NCBI RefSeq assembly: GCF_001458295.1
Contig: NZ_CYUD01000009.1
Location: 178,345 to 242,344, forward strand
Reading direction: 5' to 3'
From: Ruegeria denitrificans
GTDB taxonomy: Bacteria > Pseudomonadota > Alphaproteobacteria > Rhodobacterales > Rhodobacteraceae
DNA length: 64,000 nucleotides
In this document: positions 35,710 through 44,186 of the stretch, piece by piece
Numbering within the stretch: position 1 is the first letter of the stretch
Layout of the letters: each line of letters starts with the position of its first letter
Notes under the pieces: model-generated
Databases searched by the model: none
Told to the model about the DNA's origin: nothing
The model's input: only the letters and a program-made list of their open reading frames with translations
Program-made: the position numbers and the translations under genes

Positions 35710-35838
35710 CTAGGGAATGAAAAATAGAGAGCAGAACAGACTTTTGCGCCAAATGCAGCAAATGACTGCTCAGAGCCGATTCCGACCGAACGCTGCATTG
35801 TGCAAGGGTGTCCACGCATGTCCTATCAGCGAAAATTC

Positions 35839-35861
35839 GGGGGACAAATCAGGGGACAGAA
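35839..35861 (+). repeat. Putative integrase arm sites, right
   Basis: GGGGGACAAAT and GGGGACAGAA spaced about 13 bases, 50-70 bases inside the right att site. They resemble the pair at 16145-16165, so both ends carry G5-A type units. Inference from position. Confidence 0.5.
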
Positions 35862-35910
35862 ACTGTCTAAAACGATTATCAAAATAAATTCAGCATCTTG
35901 CGGAGTTATT

Positions 35911-35926
35911 TGGTGCCTCAAGAGGG
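35911..35926 (+). repeat. Right attachment site of the island
   Basis: The 16-base TGGTGCCTCAAGAGGG, identical to 16001-16016 and forming the 3' end of the tRNA-Thr gene on the minus strand (CCA, discriminator, acceptor 3' strand, part of the T stem). Confidence 0.9.
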
Positions 35927-35986
35927 ACTCGAACCCCCGACCTTGTCCTTACGAAGGACCTGCTCTACCAGCTGAGCTATTGAGGC
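35911..35986 (-). tRNA. tRNA-Thr (anticodon CGU)
   Basis: On the minus strand the cloverleaf reads acceptor GCCTCAA/TTGAGGC (7 bp perfect), D arm GCTC/GAGC, anticodon stem GGTCC/GGAC with loop TTCGTAA giving CGT, T arm GGGGG-TTCGAGT-CCCTC, and CCA encoded. One outer anticodon-stem pair is a mismatch. 76 bases including CCA. The island lies at its 3' end and leaves it complete. Confidence 0.95.
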
Positions 35987-36358
35987 GGCGACACGTCGTT
36001 TAAACCCAGGCCCTGCACATGTCCAGAGGGGTCAGTCTCTTGTTCTGAAATGAGGTTTCGTGAGGATCAAGGGAACGGTGGAAAGGCAACAATTCCCGTA
36101 GCCTATGTGCTTTTTTTGACAGGTATCTTGACGGTGGTTGATCAGCACGCGCTCACAGGACATTTTTTCCATCACTGACTCTGCGAAAAATTAGGCTGTC
36201 ATCTTCCGATTTTCTGCATGGCAGGCACCCCGGCATAATTCAACACATGTAATCGTCTTGCCATTGGGTTCGTGTCTGAGGCAGGTCTTGGGCACGGCGC
36301 TCCCATTGAAGACTATGGATCACCCAAGTCGTTTAGATTGAACATCATTTCGGAAAAC
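35987..36358. other. Gap between two tRNA genes
   Basis: 372 bases with no open frame of interest and no repeats tied to the island. Probably promoter of the minus-strand tRNA-Thr and leftover intergenic DNA; I see nothing definite. Confidence 0.5.
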
Positions 36359-36435
36359 TGGCGACCCCGGCAGGATTCGAACCTGCAACCTGCCCCTTAG
36401 GAGGGGGCTGCTCTATCCAGTTGAGCCACGGGGCC
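36359..36435 (-). tRNA. tRNA-Arg (anticodon CCU)
   Basis: Acceptor GGCCCCG pairs with CGGGGTC (one G-T), D arm GCTC/GAGC, anticodon stem GCCCC/GGGGC around CTCCTAA (anticodon CCT), T arm GCAGG-TTCGAAT-CCTGC, CCA encoded. 77 bases. It is intact and carries no island. Confidence 0.95.
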
Positions 36436-36484
36436 ATGCAAGGCTCTCTGTACCTTGGTTTTTCGGGGTTGTCATGACCTTTGC

Positions 36485-36495
36485 ACAACAGTTGT
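36485..36495. promoter_or_regulatory. Possible operator of the LacI-family gene
   Basis: ACAACAGTTGT, 5-bp inverted arms with a one-base centre, about 55 bases before the LacI-type start. LacI proteins often bind such short palindromes at their own promoter. Weak evidence. Confidence 0.3.
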
Positions 36496-36550
36496 AAATT
36501 GCGTCCTGTTCACGCTACCATCAGGCAAAACAACAGTGCAGGTGCCCTCC

Positions 36551-37576
36551 GTGACCACAGAAACAAAACGCCCGCTTACCCTTCGTGATGTCTCGGAAGC
36601 ATCAGGCGTGTCCGAAATGACGGTCAGCCGGGTTCTGAGGAACCGGGGCGACGTGTCCGATGCCACCCGCACCCGCGTTTTGGCTGCTGCAAAAGAACTG
36701 GGATATGTGCCCAACAAGATTGCAGGCGCGCTGGCGTCGAGCCGGGTAAACCTCGTGGCGGTGATTATTCCGTCGCTATCCAACATGGTCTTCCCCGAGG
36801 TTCTGACCGGCATCAATCAGGTGTTGGAAGACACCGAATTGCAGCCCGTGGTCGGCGTTACCGACTATCTGCCCGAAAAAGAAGAAAAGGTCCTGTACGA
36901 GATGCTCTCTTGGCGGCCATCGGGCGTGATCATCGCGGGGCTGGAACATACCGACGCCGCCCGCGCGATGTTGGATTCAGCCGGAATTCCAGTGGTTGAG
37001 ATCATGGATACGGACGGCAAACCAGTGGACGCTATGGTCGGCATATCGCACCGCCGTGCTGGGCGCGAAATGGCTGCTGCGATCCTGAAGGCAGGTTACC
37101 AACATATCGGTTTCATGGGCACCAAGATGCCATTGGACCACCGCGCTCGGAAGCGCTTTGAAGGTTTCACCGAAGTGCTGGGCAAGAACGGGATCGAGAT
37201 CGAAGATCGCGAGTTCTATTCCGGTGGCTCGGCTCTGGCCAAAGGGCGTGAGATGACGCAGGCCATGCTGGACCGCTCACCCGATCTGGATTTCCTGTAT
37301 TATTCCAATGATATGATTGGGGCGGGTGGGTTGCTGTATCTGCTGGAGCAAGGCATCGACATACCAGGTCAGATCGGTCTGGCCGGGTTCAACAATGTCG
37401 AATTGCTACAGGGGCTGCCGCGCAAACTGGCCACTATAGATGCCTGCCGTCATGAGATCGGTCGCAAAGCGGCCGAGATCATCGCCGCGCAATTGGTCAA
37501 TCCCGAAGCCGAAATTGACACCCGCGTAACCCTGACCCCCAAGATCAGCTACGGCGAAACCTTGAAACGGCGCTAA
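36551..37576 (+). CDS. LacI-family transcriptional regulator
   Basis: A 341-residue regulator. The N-terminal helix-turn-helix PLTLRDVSEASGVSEMTVSR and hinge (ELGYVPNKIAGALASSR) are classical, followed by a periplasmic-binding-like sugar domain (GINQVLEDTELQPVVGVTDY). Its body is closest to the GntR gluconate group. I use the GTG at 36551, preceded by AGGTG; the frame extends further up without a proper start. Target genes are not obvious in the window. Its stop is four bases before the YcaQ-type gene. Confidence 0.88.
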   Translation: MTTETKRPLTLRDVSEASGVSEMTVSRVLRNRGDVSDATRTRVLAAAKELGYVPNKIAGALASSRVNLVAVIIPSLSNMVFPEVLTGINQVLEDTELQPVVGVTDYLPEKEEKVLYEMLSWRPSGVIIAGLEHTDAARAMLDSAGIPVVEIMDTDGKPVDAMVGISHRRAGREMAAAILKAGYQHIGFMGTKMPLDHRARKRFEGFTEVLGKNGIEIEDREFYSGGSALAKGREMTQAMLDRSPDLDFLYYSNDMIGAGGLLYLLEQGIDIPGQIGLAGFNNVELLQGLPRKLATIDACRHEIGRKAAEIIAAQLVNPEAEIDTRVTLTPKISYGETLKRR

Positions 37577-37580
37577 GCCT

Positions 37581-38789
37581 GTGGCGCTGCGACGGCTGGA
37601 CAATAAAACGGCCCGTACCCTGTTCATGGATCGCCATGCGCTGGCCGAGCCGCCTTCGGGCGGGGCGAAAGGTGCGGATTTGTTGGCGCTGATCTACCGG
37701 CTGGGCTTTGTGCAGCTGGACAGTATCAACACCGTGGCCCGCGCCCATGACATGATCCTGTACTCGCGCAGGCCATCTTATCGCACCAAGAACCTCAAGC
37801 ACCTTTATGAGCGTGACAAGGCACTGTTCGAACACTGGACACACGACGCCGCTGTGATCCCGATGGAATTTTACCGTCATTGGCATCTACGGTTTCAACG
37901 CGACGCGGCTCTGTTGAAATCCCGCTGGAAAAACTGGCGCCGGGATGGGTTTGAACAGCAGTTTGCCACCGTTCTGCAGCATATCCACGACCACGGCCCG
38001 GTATCGTCGTCGGACGTGGGCAAAGACGAAAAGAAGGGCTCGGGCGGTTGGTGGGACTGGCACCCGTCGAAAACAGCGCTGGAGTTCCTGTGGCGATCGG
38101 GTGCGTTGACAGTGATTGGCCGCAACGGGTTTCAAAAACGATATGACCTAACCGAACGGGTCATCGACACTCATCTGTGCCCGGGCAACATGGTTTGCGA
38201 CACCAAAGAAACTGTGGATTGGCTGTGTAACGCGGCGCTGGATCGGTTGGGATTTGCGACACCCGGAGAACTGGCCGCATTCTGGGACACGGTTAGCGTT
38301 AGCGAGGCTAAAGATTGGTGTAATAAGGGTCTAAAACAAGGGATTTTGGAGGAAATAGAAATCACTTGCGCCGACGGAGGAAGGCGGAAGCTGCTCGCCC
38401 GCCCAGATTTGGCTGAGAGCGATCCACTCTCACCCTCCGGTCGCATCCGGGTGCTCAGCCCTTTTGACCCGATGCTGCGCGACCGCAATCGGGCCGAACG
38501 CCTGTTCGGGTTCCACTACCGGATCGAAGTCTTTGTTCCCGCCGCCAAACGAACCTATGGCTACTATGTGTTCCCTCTGCTGGAAGGCGATCGGATGATC
38601 GGACGGATCGACATGAAAGCGCTGCGCGACCGAGGTGTCCTATTTATCAACGCGCTGTGGCCGGAACGATCGGTGCGTTGGTCCGATGCGCGGACCCGCA
38701 GACTGGAATCCGAACTGGATCGAGTCCGTCGGTTTGCTGGATTGGACGTCGTTGAATTTGCCGCTGACTGGCTGAAAGACCCTAAATAG
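37581..38789 (+). CDS. YcaQ/AlkX-type DNA glycosylase
   Basis: A 402-residue winged-helix protein (HTH_42 family). The catalytic Gln-x-Asp is in GFVQLDSINTVARAHDMIL near residue 42-60, and the DPMLRDRNRAERLFGFHYRIE block is the C-terminal family mark. YcaQ/AlkX enzymes remove alkylated or crosslinked bases such as interstrand crosslinks. GTG start; the gene is coupled to the LacI regulator by a four-base gap. Activity is by family. Confidence 0.88.
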   Translation: MALRRLDNKTARTLFMDRHALAEPPSGGAKGADLLALIYRLGFVQLDSINTVARAHDMILYSRRPSYRTKNLKHLYERDKALFEHWTHDAAVIPMEFYRHWHLRFQRDAALLKSRWKNWRRDGFEQQFATVLQHIHDHGPVSSSDVGKDEKKGSGGWWDWHPSKTALEFLWRSGALTVIGRNGFQKRYDLTERVIDTHLCPGNMVCDTKETVDWLCNAALDRLGFATPGELAAFWDTVSVSEAKDWCNKGLKQGILEEIEITCADGGRRKLLARPDLAESDPLSPSGRIRVLSPFDPMLRDRNRAERLFGFHYRIEVFVPAAKRTYGYYVFPLLEGDRMIGRIDMKALRDRGVLFINALWPERSVRWSDARTRRLESELDRVRRFAGLDVVEFAADWLKDPK

Positions 38790-38792
38790 GGG

Positions 38793-39491
38793 CTATGTCG
38801 CGCCTCCCAGTTTCAGTTGGATCGGCTGCAACCCGTCAATCCCACCCTCGATCACATCGCCAGCCTTTACCGAACCAACCCCGGCAGGTGTGCCAGTCAG
38901 GATCAAATCTCCGGGGCGCAGATGATAATATCCAGACAGATGGCTGATAATCTCGTCGATTTTCCAGATCAGCTCACTCAGCGTCGCATCCTGACGAATG
39001 TCGCCGTTCACACTCAGATGAATGCGCGTGCCGTCTTGTGGTGACCAGTCTGTAGCAGAAGTCAGTGGGGCAAACACCGCGCCGGCCTCTAGGTCCTTGC
39101 CCAGATCCCAGGGGCGCTGCTTGTTGCGTTCACGAATCTGCAGATCGCGGCGGGTCATATCCAGAGCACAGCCATAGGCATAAACGGCTTCCCAGGCCTG
39201 CGCGCTGCTGGCACGAAAGACGGGTTTACCGATGGCAACAGCCAGCTCCATCTCGTAATGGAAATTCTCTGTCCCCGGCGGATACGGCACGGTTGCCCCA
39301 GTCAAAACTGCGTTGGGCGCGGATTTGGTGAAATAAAACGGGGCCTCTCGGTCAACCTCATGCCCCATTTCCGCGGCGTGGGCAGCATAGTTGCGACCCA
39401 CGCAAAATATCCGCCCGACCGGATAGGCTGCATCCTGTCCCTGCACCGGAATTGCAATTGGATCGGGAAGAGAAAACAAACTGTCTGACAT
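38793..39491 (-). CDS. Fumarylacetoacetate-hydrolase-family enzyme
   Basis: A 232-residue enzyme. RIFCVGRNYAAHAAEMG is the family entry; FHYEMELAVAIGK has the metal Glu pair, followed by the Asp in ALDMTRRD, and GDLILTGTPAGVG closes the fold. The type is that of fumarylpyruvate hydrolases in gentisate breakdown; substrate is inferred. It is convergent with the YcaQ-type gene. Confidence 0.9.
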   Translation of the reverse strand: MSDSLFSLPDPIAIPVQGQDAAYPVGRIFCVGRNYAAHAAEMGHEVDREAPFYFTKSAPNAVLTGATVPYPPGTENFHYEMELAVAIGKPVFRASSAQAWEAVYAYGCALDMTRRDLQIRERNKQRPWDLGKDLEAGAVFAPLTSATDWSPQDGTRIHLSVNGDIRQDATLSELIWKIDEIISHLSGYYHLRPGDLILTGTPAGVGSVKAGDVIEGGIDGLQPIQLKLGGAT

Positions 39492-40033
39492 CGCTGCCCC
39501 CTAATCTATCAGGCAATGCGCATCTTACTGCGGTGATCTGTGGTAACAAGTCGCCCTTTACCTCGGATCGCGCTGAAAAACCCGCAATATAGCCTAACAA
39601 ACAGCTAAGCCCCGATGGCTGTTGTTCACAATCCGGGTGCATCACCTTGGAAAAGGCTGGGACAGCTCTAAGTTGAATACTGGCAGAGCGGCCAATGCTG
39701 GCAAATCGGGGTGCCGCACGCTCTGACCACCACTCGCAAAGACGGCGGGGACCCAAGCACCCGCCGCCACGTCAAGACATCCTCTGGGGTCGCAAACCAA
39801 GCGGCACTAACGGGTGCGAATATTTCAGAGAACTATGGCCAAAGACGTTACCCCCAAGGTCTTTGCCCCAGAATGCCGGTCATATTACAGATCAGCGCGT
39901 TCTCTGAAACGCGGGTCGGACCGTCGGGACCTATCCGTCGCAACCGGCCTCGGGCCAGGCAAATAATCCAGTACACGTCTGGCCGCCCCGTCAGAGACAA
40001 CACCGGTCTCTGGCGGGGTTCGAATAAGGAAGG
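39492..40033. other. Intergenic gap of 542 bases
   Basis: Short frames cross here but none has a ribosome site or a domain. A weak stem AACAGC/GCTGTT lies around 39600-39625. I see nothing else; it may contain a relic or control DNA for the flanking genes. Confidence 0.4.
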
Positions 40034-40468
40034 TCACGTTTCCAAATCGCGCAATTCGTTCAACAGGTCCAGCAGGGCCTCATGCCTGTCGGGGCCCAGT
40101 TTGGTGCGCAGGTCTTCGGCCAGATGAACTGTCACCTGGATATTGTCCTGGATGATCTGCCGCCCCTTGGCTGTGATATCAACGATCTGACGGCGCTTAT
40201 CGCAGGGGTGCGCCCGTCGCAGGATCAGGCCCTTGGCCTCAAGCTTTTGCAGGATACGGGTGAGGCTGGGCAACAGCAGACAAGCCCGATCCGCAATATG
40301 GGTCGGCTCCTGCGGGCCTTCCTCATTCAGGACACGCAGCACGCGCCATTGCTGTTCAGTGACACCAACATCCGCCAGCATCTTGCGAATGGGCCCCATG
40401 ACCCGTTCCCGCGCCCGCAGCAACGCAATGGGCAATGAACGTGACGTCAATGGTACATCATTGGTCAT
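40034..40468 (-). CDS. hpaR: MarR-family regulator HpaR-like
   Basis: A 144-residue winged-helix regulator. LPIALLRARERVMGPIRKML, the GVTEQQWRVLRVLNEEGPQE block and LTRILQKLEAKGLILRRAHP follow HpaR, the repressor of homoprotocatechuate degradation. It is divergent from the decarboxylase, with HpaI-type aldolase after that, which supports an aromatic link. No other hpa ring-cleavage genes are in the window. Confidence 0.85.
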   Translation of the reverse strand: MTNDVPLTSRSLPIALLRARERVMGPIRKMLADVGVTEQQWRVLRVLNEEGPQEPTHIADRACLLLPSLTRILQKLEAKGLILRRAHPCDKRRQIVDITAKGRQIIQDNIQVTVHLAEDLRTKLGPDRHEALLDLLNELRDLET

Positions 40469-40704
40469 ACGAAATTCTTGCCGAAATCCACTGATACTGC
40501 AACGGGACTAGCAGTTTTTCTGGCTGTTTTTACGTATTTAGCGTCGAATTGTCACCTTGAGACCGCGAAATTTTGGCTGTGCTGACCGTTCCGGCGACGG
40601 AAATCAAGCGAAAGATCGTTGACCTTCTGCGCGCGTTGCTCATCACTATGAGCAACGCAAATCCAGCCGGGAAAGTCCCGCACCAAACGATGTTGAGGAT
40701 CGCG

Positions 40705-42117
40705 ATGAAATGGGATGAGTTTTCGGACTGGGGTAAAAAAATATCCGAATGGGCGCAGGACTATCACCTGACCGTAGGTGACAAACCGGTGCGCGCCCAG
40801 ACCGAACCGGGTGATATTTTGAACGCCCTGCCTGCCCAACCACCGGAACAGCCACAGGCGATCGAGGATATCTTCAGCGATTTCGAAGACATTGTGATGC
40901 CCGGAATCACCCATTGGCAGCACCCTCGGTTTTTTGCCTATTTCAACTCAAACGCTTCGGCCCCGTCTGTGCTGGCCGAGTTTCTGGCCAGCGCCATCGC
41001 GCCGCAATGTATGCTTTGGCAGACCTCGCCCGCCGCGACCGAGATGGAGACGCGGATGATGGACTGGCTGCGGCAGGCGCTAGACCTGCCCGAAGGGTTC
41101 GCCGGTGTCATTCAAGATTCCGCGTCCTCGGCAACGCTGGCTGCTGTGCTGACCATGCGGGAAAAGGCGTTGAATTGGCAGGGCAATCATCAGGGGTTGT
41201 TCGGACAGAAACCGCTGCGCGTCTATTGCTCTGCCGAGGTTCATACGTCGGTAGACCGCGCCATCTGGGTGGCAGGGATCGGGCAGGACAATCTGGTTCG
41301 CATTCCAATCAAGGGGGATTGGCGCGGGATGGATTCTGAGGCTTTGGAAAGGGCAATTCAGTCCGATTTAGATTCTGGTTTGCAGCCTGCTGGTGTCATT
41401 ATGTGTGTGGGCGGAACAGGAACCGGCGCCACCGATCCTATCGATGAATGTCTGAAGGTCGCGCAGAGATACGGGCTTTATACGCATGTGGATGCGGCTT
41501 GGGCCGGGTCGGCGATGATCTGCCCGGAATATCGCCATTATTGGCCCGGAGTAGATCAGGCCGATAGCATCGTCTTCAACCCACATAAATGGCTAGGCGT
41601 GCAATTCGACTGCTGCGCGCATTTCCTGAAAAACCCGGATGATCTGGTGCAGACGCTGGCTATAAGCCCGGAGTTCTTGAAGACTCATGGAAAGGACGGA
41701 ATCATCAATTACTCGGAATGGTCCGTGCCGCTTGGCCGTCGGTTCCGTGCGCTGAAACTCTGGTTTGTGATGCGCGCCTATGGGTTGGAGGGGCTGCGCG
41801 AGCGGCTGCGCAACCATGTGAACTGGTCCGTCGACCTGCATGATCGGCTGGCGGCCGAGTCGGATTTCCAGATTACTACCCAACCGATGTGGTCACTGTG
41901 GACATTTCGCTATGCGCCCGACGGACACCCCGATCTGGACGCGCTGAACTTGCGACTGGTCAATGCCATCAATGACGATGGCCGCATTTACCTGACCCAA
42001 ACGCGTGTGGACGGTAATATGACGATCCGTTTTCAAGCCGGTCAGTTCGAAACCACCGAAGATGATGTTCGGATGGCCTATGATGTCATCACTGAAATCG
42101 CTCGCTCATTTAGCTAG
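40705..42117 (+). CDS. Group II pyridoxal-phosphate decarboxylase
   Basis: A 470-residue enzyme of the aromatic-amino-acid decarboxylase family. IQDSASSATLAAVLT binds phosphate, HVDAAWAGSA carries Asp262 and SIVFNPHKWLGVQFD has Lys295. The ATG at 40705 follows GAGG; longer starts at 40573 or 40690 lack support. It lies between HpaR and the HpaI-type aldolase, so a tyramine, DOPA or dopamine-like substrate would be consistent; this is inference. It is distinct from the island decarboxylase. Confidence 0.88.
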   Translation: MKWDEFSDWGKKISEWAQDYHLTVGDKPVRAQTEPGDILNALPAQPPEQPQAIEDIFSDFEDIVMPGITHWQHPRFFAYFNSNASAPSVLAEFLASAIAPQCMLWQTSPAATEMETRMMDWLRQALDLPEGFAGVIQDSASSATLAAVLTMREKALNWQGNHQGLFGQKPLRVYCSAEVHTSVDRAIWVAGIGQDNLVRIPIKGDWRGMDSEALERAIQSDLDSGLQPAGVIMCVGGTGTGATDPIDECLKVAQRYGLYTHVDAAWAGSAMICPEYRHYWPGVDQADSIVFNPHKWLGVQFDCCAHFLKNPDDLVQTLAISPEFLKTHGKDGIINYSEWSVPLGRRFRALKLWFVMRAYGLEGLRERLRNHVNWSVDLHDRLAAESDFQITTQPMWSLWTFRYAPDGHPDLDALNLRLVNAINDDGRIYLTQTRVDGNMTIRFQAGQFETTEDDVRMAYDVITEIARSFS

Positions 42118-42127
42118 AGGTCCCGCC

Positions 42128-42898
42128 ATGTCTGCATCCGAAAATCCGTTTAAACAGGCTCTAATTAGCGGAAACCGCGTGATTGGCTGCTGGAACAGCT
42201 TCGCCGAACCCGTCGCGACCGAGATCATGGGTACCGCCGGATTCGACTGGCTGGTGATCGACGGTGAACATGCCCCAAACGACATCCGATCGATCCGTGA
42301 TCAACTTATGGCGCTGGCGGCCAGCCCGACTCATCCGGTGGTGCGTGTGCCCGTGGGTGATACGGCGCTGATCAAAATGGTGTTGGATGTCGGTGCGCAG
42401 ACCATTTTGGTGCCAATGGTAGAAAGTGCCGAACAGGCGCGGAACTTGGTGCGCGCCTGCCGTTATCCGCCCGAAGGCGTACGCGGTGTCGGTGCAGGGG
42501 CCGCACGGGCGACTGGCTATGGGTCAGTCACGGATTACATTCAAACGGCGGATGCGCAGATTTGTTTGTTGGTACAAGTGGAAAACCGCGCCGGGATGGC
42601 AGCATTGGACGATATTCTGACGGTTGACGGTTTTGATGGTGTGTTCATCGGCCCGGCGGACCTGTCCACCGACATGGGCTATCAAGGCAACAGTGCCGCG
42701 CCCGAGGTGCAGGCCACCATCGCCGACGCTATTGCACGCATCAAAGCGGCCGGTAAGGCGCCTGGAATTCTGGGCACCAATGATCTGGCAAACCAGACCT
42801 ATATGGACATGGGCGCGCAGTTTCTGGCAGTGGGAATCGATGTGATGCTATTGGCGCAGGCGGCGCGGGCCTTAGCGACCAAATGGAAAGTGAAGTAA
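42128..42898 (+). CDS. HpcH/HpaI-family aldolase
   Basis: A 256-residue class II aldolase. DWLVIDGEHAPND carries the catalytic His, LVPMVESAEQARNLVRACRY and the metal Glu in QVENRAGMAALDD are family features, and FIGPADLSTDMG follows. Such enzymes split 4-hydroxy-2-oxoheptanedioate or related keto-acids into pyruvate and an aldehyde. Start at 42128 with AGAGG before it, ten bases after the decarboxylase stop. Part of the HpaR-linked unit. Confidence 0.92.
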   Translation: MSASENPFKQALISGNRVIGCWNSFAEPVATEIMGTAGFDWLVIDGEHAPNDIRSIRDQLMALAASPTHPVVRVPVGDTALIKMVLDVGAQTILVPMVESAEQARNLVRACRYPPEGVRGVGAGAARATGYGSVTDYIQTADAQICLLVQVENRAGMAALDDILTVDGFDGVFIGPADLSTDMGYQGNSAAPEVQATIADAIARIKAAGKAPGILGTNDLANQTYMDMGAQFLAVGIDVMLLAQAARALATKWKVK

Positions 42899-42902
42899 CG
42901 CC

Positions 42903-44045
42903 TTAGCCCTGCATCCCGGCAGCGGCCTGCGCGTAACCGCCCGAGGCCCCGTCGACGAAATGCACATGATCATCGCGCGTGGCCGAGGGCACAAAACAGG
43001 TCATCATCGCTTCGTCCTGCGCATGCAGGCCATAGCGGACCTTGCCCTGCCCGCGCGCCTGCTCCAGCATTATTTGGATTTGCGACAATGTGGTCGGATC
43101 GCAATCCAGCGTCATTTTCAACCCATCATCGAATTTGCGGAAATCAGCGTTGCGACTTACCATGTGTTTGTAATGCTCGGGGTCGAACTGACCCAATTGC
43201 TTGCCGGTCTTGAACAGCAACGCAATCAGCAGGTTTTGCCCCAACAGTTTGAGCTTTTGCGCTAACAGGTTGCGTCCGGCCCGTGAAACTCGGGCATCCA
43301 ACTCAGTATCCGGTGGCGGCCAATTGATCGGTGGGCCGTTTTCCGGCACAGGGTGACCTGCGCGCTCCAACCGCTCGGCCGCGGACAGGACAGATTGGGC
43401 CAGGTCGGCAAAATCGCTTTCGGTCGCTTTGGATGTCGGCTGCACCACGACCGAGACGATCATTCCATGCCGCGCCCTACTGTTGGACCAGCGGCAGGAC
43501 AAGCCCGTTAGGTCGGGCTGAGCACCCGGATCCGCGAGCGGTACTTCGAACCGACCTTCTTTCATCTGCGCCTCGGTCCAGGCCAGCCCGCCACCCGAAA
43601 ACATGGCGTAATCCACCCCATCTGAGGGCGCATAGCGTGCCACCCGCAGGTCTTTACCTACCGAGCGGATTTCCGAAACGGGCACCAAAGCCCCACGCAA
43701 CGTGATTGAAAACTCTTCGTCCGCCCAGCGCCGCAGCTGGGCCAGCACCATGCGAGCCGTATCAATTGCGCTGGCGGGTATGGCGAATCCGGCTCCGTCG
43801 CCGCCAAAAACGTAAGGAAACTCTTGCCCTTTCAACCCGTTGATCATGCCTGAAATTACCGCCGCGCCGACCATATTGACCGTTTTATAGCGCCCCTTGG
43901 CGATCTCACCGGTGGAATCAACGATATCGGCCACGCCCAGCGCCCAGTCATCGGGCACCGCCGTAAACCGCGCGGGCTGGGCCAGGCGAGTAAAGTCCCT
44001 CTGCAGGGGAAGGCTGTCATAAAAGGCGGCCTGTGCGTCTTTCAT
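42903..44045 (-). CDS. DUF3095 family protein
   Basis: A 380-residue cytosolic protein of the DUF3095 family. WALGVADIVDSTGEIAKGRYKTVNMVGAA is its opening and resembles the start of class III cyclase folds (VADIVDSTG); the later FGGDGAGFAIP fits too. The C-terminal half is specific to the family. Start at 44045, GAGGTGC before it. Activity is not known; a cyclase-like catalytic site is partly visible. Confidence 0.75.
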   Translation of the reverse strand: MKDAQAAFYDSLPLQRDFTRLAQPARFTAVPDDWALGVADIVDSTGEIAKGRYKTVNMVGAAVISGMINGLKGQEFPYVFGGDGAGFAIPASAIDTARMVLAQLRRWADEEFSITLRGALVPVSEIRSVGKDLRVARYAPSDGVDYAMFSGGGLAWTEAQMKEGRFEVPLADPGAQPDLTGLSCRWSNSRARHGMIVSVVVQPTSKATESDFADLAQSVLSAAERLERAGHPVPENGPPINWPPPDTELDARVSRAGRNLLAQKLKLLGQNLLIALLFKTGKQLGQFDPEHYKHMVSRNADFRKFDDGLKMTLDCDPTTLSQIQIMLEQARGQGKVRYGLHAQDEAMMTCFVPSATRDDHVHFVDGASGGYAQAAAGMQG

Positions 44046-44186
44046 CTGCACCTCGGGGTGATGGGTAATTGTTAAGATAGCCCGAATGTGAACACTGTCC
44101 GGTGAAAACATCATAGCACACATGCTTGTGTGATGCATCGCGACGTGCCAAGCATTTCCGCGCAGGCTGAAGAAAAGGGGCGTTTA

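Larger units (their letters stand above)
35281..35910. other. Island right end: non-coding
   Basis: 630 bases without a supported gene. It holds another dispersed-motif copy at 35412-35433, the second junction repeat, the degraded gene tail, a further inverted motif copy at 35752-35777 (minus strand) and putative integrase arm sites. Frames of 70-110 codons here have no ribosome sites and only reflect the repeats. Confidence 0.6.
16001..35926. mobile_element. Integrative island inserted in tRNA-Thr(CGU), about 19.9 kb
   Basis: Direct evidence: TGGTGCCTCAAGAGGG occurs at 16001-16016 and again at 35911-35926 in the same orientation, where it is the 3' end (including CCA) of an intact tRNA-Thr gene. 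A tyrosine integrase begins 168 bases inside the left copy. The interior holds an excisionase-like gene, small unknown genes and metabolic cargo. Outside are dxs and two tRNA genes. Precise excision would leave dxs convergent with the tRNA about 30 bases away. No conjugation, plasmid or phage structural genes were seen, so transfer would need outside help. Confidence 0.92.

Noticed and set aside
39695..40127. Overlapping 70- and 138-codon frames in the gap between the FAH and HpaR genes
   Set aside because: No ribosome sites, no domain, and basic low-complexity translations typical of GC-rich non-coding DNA.
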